DNA from: Cystobacter ferrugineus
GTDB lineage: Bacteria > Myxococcota > Myxococcia > Myxococcales > Myxococcaceae
Reading direction: 5' to 3'
Length of the DNA stretch: 64,000 nt
Assembly: GCF_001887355.1 (NCBI RefSeq)
Contig: NZ_MPIN01000023.1
Location: 1 to 64,000, forward strand
The notes under the pieces are model-generated. The model saw only the letters and a list, made by a program, of their open reading frames with translations. It was not told where the DNA came from and searched no databases. A program made the position numbers and the translations under genes. Shown here piece after piece: positions 26,164 to 34,072 of the stretch; the first letter of the stretch is position 1, and the number at the start of each line of letters is the position of its first letter.

Positions 26164-26634
26164 TCAAACTTCCTCGTCAGGCAGGAGCGTGCGCAGCAAT
26201 TCATCGTCGGGCCCGAGGGGGCGCCAACCTGGGGGCGGTGGCGTGGCCAGGAGCGCGTCACCAGCCCTCCTTACGTGCTCCTCATGGGTTGTTGGGGTGA
26301 AGGCAGTCCACGAGCCGAGTGCCTTCGCAATCTTGAAACGGTTTGCGTCGTCCAGCACGGCCGGCCAGCCGTCGGGGAGACACTCCAGCAGTTCACGCAC
26401 GAATTGACCGCGCACCAAACGTGTAACCTTGCGGCTTCGCTCAGCTTCGGCGACCAACCCGCTGAACACCTGCACTGCCGCGATGTCATCAGGGCCAAGC
26501 TCGTCCGCCAGTTCCACCAACGAAGCGGTAGGGCGCGCCTCGGCGAAGGCGGTAAGCGAGTCGTAGCCGCGCTCGCGGACCCGCTCGTACAGACGCGTTT
26601 TCACGTTGCCCTGCCAAGCACGTCCGTCGCTCAT
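26164..26634 (-). CDS. Immunity-like protein, copy 1, next to the toxin
   Basis: This 156-residue protein starts within the stop of the toxin gene (ATGA, 26631-26634) and is therefore translationally coupled to it, as expected for the cognate immunity protein. It has the family segments LYERVRERGYDSLTAFAEARPTASL, GPDDIAAVQVFSGLVAEAE and PPPPGWRPLGPDDELLRTLLPDEEV. It has no signal peptide and is predicted cytoplasmic. I recall related proteins beside DUF2380/TIGR02269 toxins in other myxobacteria, but this is memory and not a search. Confidence 0.8.
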   Translation of the reverse strand: MSDGRAWQGNVKTRLYERVRERGYDSLTAFAEARPTASLVELADELGPDDIAAVQVFSGLVAEAERSRKVTRLVRGQFVRELLECLPDGWPAVLDDANRFKIAKALGSWTAFTPTTHEEHVRRAGDALLATPPPPGWRPLGPDDELLRTLLPDEEV

Positions 26635-27905
26635 CGCCCTCTCCAAGAAGTGAAGTTCATCGGGATGCCATAGCGCTTCATATAATACGTGACGATGTCC
26701 AGGACCTCGTTCCGCGTCAACATCCGGCCAGCCCTGGTCTCGGCGTCGAGCAGCACCTTCATGATCATCCGGTTCCATTCACCCGGCCAAGTGCGCCCCA
26801 GCTTCCAGTCACCACCGCCGTGGATGGCCTCATGGTGCGCCTGCTCCAGCTTGACGCAGAACTGGTCGATGTCCATCTCGCCGGTGAAGCCGCGCCTCTC
26901 GAACCACTCGCGAAACTCTTTCGGCATGACGTGGTGCCGCGGCGGCTCGGCCATGCCAGCCCCAGTCTTGCCCATCTCGTGCATGGCCCCCACCTCGGGC
27001 CCTTCTCCCAGCGCCTCACGCACGCCCCTCGGCAGCTCGCCGTGCGCCCGCGCCAGCATCACCTGGCCCGCCTCGATCCGCACGGCGGCGCTGACAACAG
27101 GCACGGAGAGGACGCCCGCTCGCACCAGGTGGCGCATCCTCTCCACCCACTCGGCCGACACCACCACCCGCGTGCCCATCATCACGCCGTCGCCGCCTAC
27201 CGCCAGGCCGATGCCGACCAGGGCGGGAGCGGACGGAGGCACCGAGGGCAGCGAGAACCTCATCGTCGAGAGCATCGTGGCCGTTTCGATGGCCTCCTTG
27301 AGCACCAGCGCTTTCTGGAGGTTCTCCGCCGCCACGCGCATTCTCTCCACCGTGGCCGCGAATTCCTCCGTGAGGTGGCCTACCAGCGGGGGCACGTCTC
27401 GCGCCGCGGCCTCCACCTGCCCGTGCTCCCGGGAGGAGAGTGCCGTCATGGCGGGCTCGAGCATCTCCTGCCAGCGCCACATGTCCGCGAACATCCTCTC
27501 CACGCTGTAGTAGTGCTGGGTGCACACGGCGTCGGCGAGGTGGAGCAAGTCGACCCAGGCGGCGAGCAGGAGCGAGCCGAGCATGGCAACCTCGAGCCGT
27601 GGGCCGGCGAGGCGCAGCAGGGCGAGCTGCATGTCCGGGTCCTCCACCTCCGCAGCGGAGTGGGCCAGCCGGGTGGCGGCCGCGAGTTCGGCGTCCATCC
27701 ACCGCAGTTGCGCGGCGCCGTAGTCCACGTAACGGACGAAGACGCCGTTGCCTCCGCCAACGCCCCGCCCATGGGCCTTGAGTCTGGAGAGCTCGGCGGA
27801 GATGCGGCGGGTGGAGCCAGACACTTCGCGAAGGGCACCGCGAAACGCCAGTTGAGCCGCGAGCGCCCTCTGCCGCGCCTCGCGCGCCGCACTGTCCGTG
27901 CTCAC
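26631..27905 (-). CDS. SitA-like polymorphic toxin (TIGR02269/DUF2380 C-terminal domain)
   Basis: Starting at GTG 27905, the 424-residue protein has a helical N-terminal half, a central hydrophobic stretch (about residues 225-250, PALVGIGLAVGGDGVMMGTRVVV) and a C-terminal domain from about 315. That domain contains PRHHVMPKEFREWFERRGF, DIDQFCVKLEQAHHEAIHGGG and WPGEWNRMIM. These His-rich motifs match the TIGR02269/DUF2380 family of M. xanthus paralogous lipoproteins that includes SitA-type toxins exchanged between kin cells through outer-membrane exchange; the HH...H pattern suggests an HNH-like nuclease. The lipoprotein signal is in a different frame just upstream. The immunity-like gene follows with ATGA overlap. 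Confidence 0.8.
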   Translation of the reverse strand: MSTDSAAREARQRALAAQLAFRGALREVSGSTRRISAELSRLKAHGRGVGGGNGVFVRYVDYGAAQLRWMDAELAAATRLAHSAAEVEDPDMQLALLRLAGPRLEVAMLGSLLLAAWVDLLHLADAVCTQHYYSVERMFADMWRWQEMLEPAMTALSSREHGQVEAAARDVPPLVGHLTEEFAATVERMRVAAENLQKALVLKEAIETATMLSTMRFSLPSVPPSAPALVGIGLAVGGDGVMMGTRVVVSAEWVERMRHLVRAGVLSVPVVSAAVRIEAGQVMLARAHGELPRGVREALGEGPEVGAMHEMGKTGAGMAEPPRHHVMPKEFREWFERRGFTGEMDIDQFCVKLEQAHHEAIHGGGDWKLGRTWPGEWNRMIMKVLLDAETRAGRMLTRNEVLDIVTYYMKRYGIPMNFTSWRGR

Positions 27906-28090
27906 TACCACCTCCTCACGCGAGGCCCGCCGCCGGTGCACCCGCTCTGGCATCCCGGACTCAGGTGTTGAGACGAGGAGGTGGGAAGACCCATGCCGGA
28001 CGATGCGGAGAGTGACACGCAGCCGGTGGACAGCAGGACCAGAGCGAGCAGAAGGCCCACCCACCGGGCCCGGAGCAAGTCAGCGCGCAT
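27905..28090 (-). CDS. Lipoprotein leader peptide upstream of the toxin, separate frame
   Basis: The 61-residue frame starts MRADLLRARWVGLLLALVLLSTGC, a textbook lipoprotein signal, followed by about 37 polar residues. It ends at TAG (27907-27905), which overlaps the GTG start of the toxin frame as TAGTG, with GAGGAGG just upstream. Either it is a separate small lipoprotein coupled to the toxin, or it is the toxin's own signal peptide split off by a frameshift. Members of this toxin family are normally single-chain lipoproteins, which favours a frameshift. Confidence 0.6.
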   Translation of the reverse strand: MRADLLRARWVGLLLALVLLSTGCVSLSASSGMGLPTSSSQHLSPGCQSGCTGGGPRVRRW

Positions 28091-28173
28091 TGTCCACCCC
28101 CCAGGTCCATGTCGAATCCGCGCGACTCGGCCGTCAAGTGCGCCTCCGCGAGTTTAAACAGTGGCCCAAATAC

Positions 28174-28195
28174 ATCGCAACGGTAGCGTTGCGAT
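28174..28195. promoter_or_regulatory. TetR-type operator
   Basis: A perfect palindrome with 9-bp arms, ATCGCAACG and CGTTGCGAT, around a 4-nt centre GTAG lies 28 nt upstream of the TetR gene start and 84 nt from the divergent toxin leader. Its size and position fit an autoregulatory TetR operator, and its presence argues for the 28224 start over an upstream GTG. Confidence 0.75.
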
Positions 28196-28223
28196 TCTTC
28201 TGGAGGCCCGTTACTTCACGCTC

Positions 28224-28874
28224 ATGAGGAGCAGAGGCAAAGCGGAGCCCAGGCCCCCACCCCGGCCCAAACAGCTTCGCGGCGAGGACCTCGAGAAGAA
28301 GGTGCTCGAGGTCGTGTTGAGCGAGCTGGACCGGGTGGGCCACGAGAAGCTCGCCATCGAGCAGGTCGCCGCGCGAGCGGGCGTGAACAAGGTCACGCTC
28401 TACAGGCACTGGCCCACGAAGCTGGAGCTCAGCCGGGCCGCGGTGCTGCTCGTCGCGGGGGAGACGCCGTCCCAGCCAGATACCGGGACGCTCCGGGGTG
28501 ACCTCCTCGAACAGTTCCGCGCTTTGCGCGCACAGGCCCGCGAGCCCTCACGCCGCGCGGTCTTCCGGTTGCTGTTCGATGCGCGACCGGGAGATCCCAT
28601 CGGGGAACTCGTGCATGAGATCCGGAAGGAGAAGGATGCCCAGGTGATGCGCATCTACGAGCGTGCCATCGAGCGCGGCGAGCTGCGGCCGGACGCCGAC
28701 CCCCGGCTCATCCATGGTCTGCTCTTCGGCGCCATGCTCGGCTTCGAGCTGCTCCGCTGGGGTGACGAGGAGGGCGCGCCCCTGGAAGCCGTGATCGATC
28801 TCGTGCTCGTCGGCGTGCAGCCCCCTCCCAAGTCGGAGCAGCGCCGCCCGGCACGTCGTACGCACGCTCGCTGA
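28224..28874 (+). CDS. TetR-family transcriptional repressor
   Basis: The 216-residue protein has an N-terminal TetR helix-turn-helix (residues about 22-70, ending AARAGVNKVTLYRHWPTKLEL) and a helical ligand domain like the TetR_C_11 group, with RRAVFRLLFDARPGDP and HGLLFGAMLGFELL. It should repress its own promoter through the palindrome at 28174-28195. Neighbours do not reveal an obvious efflux or enzyme target. The divergent toxin operon or the downstream treZ operon could be regulated, but this is inference. Confidence 0.9.
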   Translation: MRSRGKAEPRPPPRPKQLRGEDLEKKVLEVVLSELDRVGHEKLAIEQVAARAGVNKVTLYRHWPTKLELSRAAVLLVAGETPSQPDTGTLRGDLLEQFRALRAQAREPSRRAVFRLLFDARPGDPIGELVHEIRKEKDAQVMRIYERAIERGELRPDADPRLIHGLLFGAMLGFELLRWGDEEGAPLEAVIDLVLVGVQPPPKSEQRRPARRTHAR

Positions 28875-29021
28875 TCCAGGATTCGGCCAGGCAAGCCAGG
28901 GCCCAGCGGAGGTATACCCTACCCGCTCGCCCGCTGGGGTGACGTAGGGGACGAGGATTCCCTCTCATCATGACGCGACCCACCCTTGGGGCCGAGGGGC
29001 CAATTGCGAAGGGAGGGGTGC

Positions 29022-30902
29022 ATGACATCCACGGAGAGCCGGCACCCCCTGGGGACGCATGTCCTGGGGAAGGGCCAGACGCGATTCCGGGTCTGGGCGC
29101 CTCGCCGCCGCCGGGTGGACGTCTGTCTGCAGGAGGCAGCGGGCGTGCGCTACCTGCCGCTGGAGCCTCGCCCGCGGGGCTACTTCGAGGGCATCCACCC
29201 CGTCGTTCCAGGCAGCCTCTACAAATACCGGCTGGACGGTGGAGAGTGCTTCCCGGATCCCTGCTCGCGCTTCCAACCCCAGGGGCCCCATGGTCCCTCG
29301 CAGGTGGTGGACCCCACGAGCCATGCCTGGAAGGACATGGACTGGAAGGGCATCACCCTCGAGGGTCAGGTCCTCTATGAGCTGCATCTGGGCACCTTCA
29401 CCCCCGAGGGCACCTATGCCGCGGCGGCCCGCAAGCTGCCGCTGCTCAAGGAGCTGGGCATCACCACGCTGGAACTGATGCCGCTGCACACGTGCCCGGG
29501 CCGCTTCAACTGGGGCTATGACGGCGCGCAGCTCTTCGCCCCCCACCCCGCCCATGGCGGTCCCGACGAGTTACGGCGGCTGGTGGACGAAGCCCACCGG
29601 CTCGGGCTCGGCATCATCCTGGACGTCGTCTACAACCACCTCGGTCCGGACGGGAACTACCTGGCCCAGTTCTCCCAGGGCTACTTCAATCCGAAGTACC
29701 CCAACGAGTGGGGAGACCCCACCAACTTCGATGACGGAGAGGCCGCGGGGCCCTCGCGCGAGTTCTTCATCCAGAACGCCTGTTATTGGGTGACCGACTA
29801 CCACTTCGACGGGCTGCGCCTGGACGCCACGCAGAGCCTGTATGACGCCTCACCCCGGCACATCGTGGCGGAGCTCGTCGAGCGGGTGCGCGAGGCGGCC
29901 GGCAAGCGCCAGGTGCTCATCATCGGGGAGAACGAGCCCCAGGACGTGAAGCTGGTGACGCCCCCGGCGAAGGGTGGCCACGGCGTGGATGCGCTCTGGG
30001 TGGATGACTTCCACCACACGGCGAAGGTGGCGGCCATGGGCCGCGCCGAGGCCTACCTGCAGGACTACTGCGGCAGCGCCCAGGAATTGCTGTCATGCGC
30101 GCTGCGCAATTCCCTGTTCCAGGGCCAGTACTACCAATGGCAGAAGAAGCCGCGAGGCACGCCGCTGCTGCACACGCCCGCGCCCCAGGTCGTCTTCTAT
30201 CTGCAGAACCATGATCAGCTCGCCAACGCGCTCAAGGGCGAGCGGTTGCACCAGCAGACGGGGCTCGCGCGAGCCCGGGCGCTCACCACGCTGCTGCTCT
30301 TGCTGCCCCAGACCCCCATGCTCTTCATGGGCCAGGAGTTCTTCGCCTCCTCGCCCTTCCTCTACTTCGTGGACCACAAGCCCGAGCTGCAGGAAGTGGT
30401 GCGCAAGGGGCGCAACGACTTCCTCTCCCAGTTCGCCAGCGCCCGTCACGCCCTGGAGCAGGAGGGCTACCAGGTCCCCTTCGGCGAGGAGGCCTTCCGG
30501 CGCTCCAAGCTCGACTGGAGCGAGCGGGAGCGGAACGCGGAGGCGCTCGCGCTCCACCGGGATCTGCTGAAGCTGCGGCGGGAGGATCCGGTGTTCGCGG
30601 CCCAGGACATGGCGCGACTGGCCGGCGCGGTGTTGTCGAAGGAAGCGCTGGTGTTGCGCTATTTCGGAGGCGAGTGGGAGGGCGACCGGCTGCTGCTGCT
30701 CAACCTGGGCGCGGAGCTGGAAATGGCCCCGTGCCCCGAGCCGCTGTTGGTGGCGCCCCCGGGAAATAAGTGGCGCCCGCTCCTGGCTTCTGAGCACGTC
30801 CGCTACGGTGGCATGGGAAGTCCTCCGTTCGCGGAGGATGGCCGCATCCGAATTCCCGGACAGATGGCGCTCGTGCTCACGAGCGAGGAGGAGACGAAGT
30901 GA
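29022..30902 (+). CDS. treZ: Malto-oligosyltrehalose trehalohydrolase (TreZ)
   Basis: This 626-residue GH13 enzyme releases trehalose from maltooligosyltrehalose. It has an N-terminal CBM48-like domain (about 1-95), the barrel with a DVVYNHLGPDGNY motif, nucleophile Asp268 (GLRLDATQSLYD), acid Glu303 (IIGENE) and NHDQ with Asp398. The ATG at 29022 has GGGAGGGG upstream. It overlaps the next gene by GTGA (30899-30902), forming a glycogen-to-trehalose operon. TreY is not in the window. Trehalose commonly protects myxobacterial spores. Confidence 0.93.
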   Translation: MTSTESRHPLGTHVLGKGQTRFRVWAPRRRRVDVCLQEAAGVRYLPLEPRPRGYFEGIHPVVPGSLYKYRLDGGECFPDPCSRFQPQGPHGPSQVVDPTSHAWKDMDWKGITLEGQVLYELHLGTFTPEGTYAAAARKLPLLKELGITTLELMPLHTCPGRFNWGYDGAQLFAPHPAHGGPDELRRLVDEAHRLGLGIILDVVYNHLGPDGNYLAQFSQGYFNPKYPNEWGDPTNFDDGEAAGPSREFFIQNACYWVTDYHFDGLRLDATQSLYDASPRHIVAELVERVREAAGKRQVLIIGENEPQDVKLVTPPAKGGHGVDALWVDDFHHTAKVAAMGRAEAYLQDYCGSAQELLSCALRNSLFQGQYYQWQKKPRGTPLLHTPAPQVVFYLQNHDQLANALKGERLHQQTGLARARALTTLLLLLPQTPMLFMGQEFFASSPFLYFVDHKPELQEVVRKGRNDFLSQFASARHALEQEGYQVPFGEEAFRRSKLDWSERERNAEALALHRDLLKLRREDPVFAAQDMARLAGAVLSKEALVLRYFGGEWEGDRLLLLNLGAELEMAPCPEPLLVAPPGNKWRPLLASEHVRYGGMGSPPFAEDGRIRIPGQMALVLTSEEETK

Positions 30903-32935
30903 CCGCTGCGACTGAAAGCCCCACCCTGCCCCGGTTGTCCTTCTCCTGGCCCGAAGGCGCGGACTTCACGGAGCTGCTTCCGCGCGAGTGGCTGGTGACC
31001 AACGGGCGCGGCGGCTATGCCTCGGGCTCGCTTTCGGCGTGCAACACGCGGCGCTACCACGGGCTGTTCATCCCCGGCCTGGAGAAGAAGGGCCGCACGG
31101 TGATGCTGGCGCGGCTCAACGAGGAAGTGCTCGTGCGGGGCCAGACGTACCGCCTGGACACGGAGCAGTGCGCGGACGGCAACCACGTGACGGGGGGCGC
31201 GCGGCTGCTGCGCGGCTTCCACCTGGAGGGACTGGTGCCGCACTGGCTCTATCAGCTCGGCGAGGCGCGCCTGCAACGCAAGCTGACGCTCGTGCATGGC
31301 GAGAACACGCTCGTCGTGGTGTGGGAGCACCTGTCGGGGCCCGAGGTGGGGCTGCGGCTGAGGCCCTTCCCCGCCCTGCGCATGCACGACGACAAGTTGC
31401 ACACCACCCTGCTGGAGCCCACGGTGTTCCTGTCGAGCTCGCGGGTGGAGCTCCGGGCGAGCGAGGGCGCACCGCCCATGCGCATGCGCCTCTACTCGTC
31501 CGCGCCGGCGCCCTTCGTGGGGTTGCGCGAGACGAGCGCGCCCCAGCTCTACACGGTGGAGCGGTCGCGCGGGTATGACCACTTGGAGACGCTGGTGAGC
31601 CCGGGCTACTTCGATTGCACGTTGCGCCCGGGCGAGCGCCTGGCGATGTGCGTCACCACGGAAGACGCCGCGGTGCTGGAGCGGGACCCCCACGAGACGT
31701 TCTCGCTGGAGTACGAGCGCGAGCGGCGGCTGCTGGTGCAGGTGCCCCCGGCCGCGCGCACGGGGGTGTCGGCGCGGCTGGTGCTCGCGGCGGATCAATT
31801 CATCATCGCGCCCACGCGTTCCACGGACGAGGCCTGGGCGCGCGCGGTGGGCCAGGACGTGCGCTCGGTGATCGCCGGCTACCACTGGTTCACCGACTGG
31901 GGCCGCGACACGATGATCTCCCTGGAGGGGCTGACGTTGAGCACGGGCCGCCACGCCACGGCGGCGGCCATCCTGCGCACCTTCCATCACCACGTGCGCG
32001 ACGGCCTGTTGCCCAACCTCTTCCCCGAAGGCGAGTCCGAGGGCCTGTACCACACCGCGGACGCGACGCTGTGGTTCTTCCATGCCGTGGACCGCTACCT
32101 CCAGCACACGAAGGACGAGCAGTTGTTGCGCGACTTCTATCCGACGCTGACGGGCATCATCACGCACCACCAGAAGGGCACGCGCCACAACATCCGCGTG
32201 GACCCGAAGGATGGGCTGTTGAGCCAGGGCGAGGAGGGCTACCAGCTCACGTGGATGGACGCGAAGGTGGACGGCTGGGTGGTGACACCCCGGCGAGGCA
32301 AGGCGGTGGAGCTCAACGCGCTGTGGTTCAACGCCTTGCGGCTGATGGTGGAGTGGTCCGAGCGGCTGGGCGAGGACGCGCGGCCCTACGCCGCGGCGGC
32401 GGAGCAGGCCCACGGGAGCTTCAACCGGCGCTTCTGGAACCCAGCCACCGGGTGCCTGTTCGACGTGGTGGATGGCGAGGGCGGCAAGGATGACCCCGCG
32501 GTGAGACCGAACCAGGTGTTCGCGATCTCGCTGAAGAACCCGGTGCTGCGGCGGGACAAGTGGGAGCCGGTGATGACGAAGGTGCACGAGCAACTGCTGA
32601 CGCCGGTGGGCCTGCGCAGCCTCGCGCCCGGGCACCCGGACTACAAGCCGAACTACGATGGCGACCTGCGGGCGCGCGACGCGGCGTACCACCAGGGCAC
32701 CGTGTGGGGGTGGCTCATCGGCCACTACGTGGACGCGACGCTGAAGCTGAGCGAGGACAAGCGGGACGCGCGGGCCGTGCTCGAGGGCATGAAGCAGCAC
32801 CTGGAGCACGCGGGCGTGGGGCAGATCAGCGAGATCTTCGATGCCACGGAGCCCTTCCGGCCCCGGGGCTGCATCGCGCAGGCCTGGAGCGTGGCGGAGA
32901 CCCTGCGCGTCTTCCTGAAGACGGACGTGCCCTGA
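30899..32935 (+). CDS. Amylo-alpha-1,6-glucosidase (glycogen debranching enzyme, GDE_C)
   Basis: The 678-residue protein has an N-terminal bisN-type domain (TNGRGGYASGSLSACNTRRYHGLF) and a C-terminal (alpha/alpha)6 GH133-like domain with HWFTDWGRDTMISLEGLTL, QLTWMDAKVDGWVVTPRRGKAVELNALWFNAL and QGTVWGWLIGHY. It would remove alpha-1,6 branches from glycogen. The GTG start overlaps the treZ stop, so the two are translationally coupled and together channel glycogen toward trehalose. Confidence 0.92.
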   Translation: MTAATESPTLPRLSFSWPEGADFTELLPREWLVTNGRGGYASGSLSACNTRRYHGLFIPGLEKKGRTVMLARLNEEVLVRGQTYRLDTEQCADGNHVTGGARLLRGFHLEGLVPHWLYQLGEARLQRKLTLVHGENTLVVVWEHLSGPEVGLRLRPFPALRMHDDKLHTTLLEPTVFLSSSRVELRASEGAPPMRMRLYSSAPAPFVGLRETSAPQLYTVERSRGYDHLETLVSPGYFDCTLRPGERLAMCVTTEDAAVLERDPHETFSLEYERERRLLVQVPPAARTGVSARLVLAADQFIIAPTRSTDEAWARAVGQDVRSVIAGYHWFTDWGRDTMISLEGLTLSTGRHATAAAILRTFHHHVRDGLLPNLFPEGESEGLYHTADATLWFFHAVDRYLQHTKDEQLLRDFYPTLTGIITHHQKGTRHNIRVDPKDGLLSQGEEGYQLTWMDAKVDGWVVTPRRGKAVELNALWFNALRLMVEWSERLGEDARPYAAAAEQAHGSFNRRFWNPATGCLFDVVDGEGGKDDPAVRPNQVFAISLKNPVLRRDKWEPVMTKVHEQLLTPVGLRSLAPGHPDYKPNYDGDLRARDAAYHQGTVWGWLIGHYVDATLKLSEDKRDARAVLEGMKQHLEHAGVGQISEIFDATEPFRPRGCIAQAWSVAETLRVFLKTDVP

Positions 32936-33078
32936 GCCCCACCCCTGCCCTCCTCGACCGCCCTGCTCCTCTGGCGGTTGCCACGGGCTCGATCAGACCA
33001 TGCTAGAAAGTGGGGCCGCCGGAGACCCGGCCCCCGTCCTCGCCTCGGCGTCTCCGCGGCCATCGAGAGGAACACATC

Positions 33079-33381
33079 ATGTATGGTCTGATCGGAAGGA
33101 TGATCGCCGCACCGGGCAAGCGGGACGAACTGCTCGCCGCGCTGAACGGCAGCACCGGGCACATGCCCGGATGCCTCAGTTATGTCATCGCGCTCGATCG
33201 CGAGCACCCGGATGCCCTCTGGGTCACGGAAGTCTGGGACAGCGCGGAGAGCCACAAGGCGTCCCTGTCGCTGCCCGAGGTGCGCGCGGCGATCACCAAG
33301 GCCCGGCCGATCATCGCCGGGTTCGATAACCGGGTGGAGACGATCCCCGTCGGCGGGGTGGGCCTGGCGAAGGCGACGTAA
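33079..33381 (+). CDS. Antibiotic biosynthesis monooxygenase (ABM)-domain protein
   Basis: The 100-residue protein is a small dimeric alpha+beta barrel of the ABM type (MYGLIGRMIAAPGKRDELLAAL... GCLSYVIALDREHPDALWVTEVWDSAESHKASL). Such proteins act as monooxygenases, quinone-modifying enzymes or stress proteins; the substrate cannot be inferred. It has GAGAGGAAC upstream and is followed by an inverted repeat. Confidence 0.85.
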   Translation: MYGLIGRMIAAPGKRDELLAALNGSTGHMPGCLSYVIALDREHPDALWVTEVWDSAESHKASLSLPEVRAAITKARPIIAGFDNRVETIPVGGVGLAKAT

Positions 33382-33417
33382 CGCTCTGGCGGGTGAGGGA
33401 TCCATCGATTCACGACG

Positions 33418-33435
33418 CGACCAGGCACCTGGTCG
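33418..33435. terminator. Inverted repeat after the ABM gene
   Basis: CGACCAGG and CCTGGTCG are separated by CA and followed by TTCATTAG. It lies 37 nt after the ABM stop and 68 nt before the acetyltransferase. It could be a short terminator or an operator; the 2-nt loop favours protein binding. Confidence 0.35.
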
Positions 33436-33502
33436 TTCATTAGTGGTTGATTTCCCAGAACGGGCGATAGAGGCGCCGCCGTGCGGCGCTACCCTCCTGG
33501 GC

Positions 33503-34063
33503 ATGGCACGAACCGAGAAGGAGAAGATGCTCGCGGGTGAGCTGTATGTCGCGGCGGACCCGGAGTTGGTGGTCGGGCGAGCCCGTGCCCGCAAGCTGCT
33601 GCGCGCCTACAACCAGTCCACCGAGGAGGAGCTGGGGCAGCGCGAGACCCTGCTCTCCCAGCTCCTGGGCGCGGTGGGCCCGGGGGTGTGGATCGAGCCA
33701 CCCTTCTTCTGTGACTACGGCGAGCACATCCGGCTGGGCGCTCGCGTGTACATGAACTTCCAATGCGTCATCCTCGACTGCAATCTGGTGACGTTGGGAG
33801 ATGACGTGTTCCTGGGCCCTGGCGTGCACATCTACGCGGCCACCCACCCGCTGGACCCGGACGAGCGAATCAAGGGCCCCGAGCTGGGACGCCCCGTCAC
33901 CATTGGCGCCAAGGTATGGATTGGCGGTGGGTCCATCATCTGCCCGGGGGTGACGATCGGCGAGGGCTCCACCATTGGCGCGGGCAGCGTGGTGGTGAAG
34001 GACATTCCCCCCTACGTCTTCGCCGGGGGCAATCCCTGCCGCGTCATCCGCAACCTGCGCTGA
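33503..34063 (+). CDS. Maltose/galactoside O-acetyltransferase-like hexapeptide enzyme
   Basis: This 186-residue left-handed beta-helix acetyltransferase has the Maa/LacA N-terminal domain (MLAGELYVAADPELVVGRARARKLLRAYN) and hexapeptide repeats ending in IGGGSIICPGVTIGEGSTIGAGSVVVKDIPPYVFAGGNPCRVIR. The catalytic His is in AATHPLDPDER. It would transfer acetyl from acetyl-CoA to a sugar. Length is typical of the family. Confidence 0.93.
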   Translation: MARTEKEKMLAGELYVAADPELVVGRARARKLLRAYNQSTEEELGQRETLLSQLLGAVGPGVWIEPPFFCDYGEHIRLGARVYMNFQCVILDCNLVTLGDDVFLGPGVHIYAATHPLDPDERIKGPELGRPVTIGAKVWIGGGSIICPGVTIGEGSTIGAGSVVVKDIPPYVFAGGNPCRVIRNLR

Positions 34064-34072
34064 GCATCTCGT

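Larger units (their letters stand above)
25178..26634 (-). repeat. Three tandem 493-bp units carrying immunity-like genes
   Basis: Start codons at 26634, 26141 and 25648 are exactly 493 bp apart, each unit being a 471-bp gene plus a 22-bp spacer. The spacers are similar to each other and to the 3' end of the toxin gene. The array arose by duplication, with later divergence of the central region of unit 2. Confidence 0.85.

Noticed and set aside
28161-28223. Upstream GTG start that would extend the TetR protein by 21 residues
   Set aside because: The extension would place the operator palindrome inside the coding region and adds residues not typical of the TetR N-terminus.
30803-32809. Long minus-strand frame opposite the debranching enzyme
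   Set aside because: It is an antisense shadow of a gene with clear catalytic-domain motifs and translational coupling to treZ.
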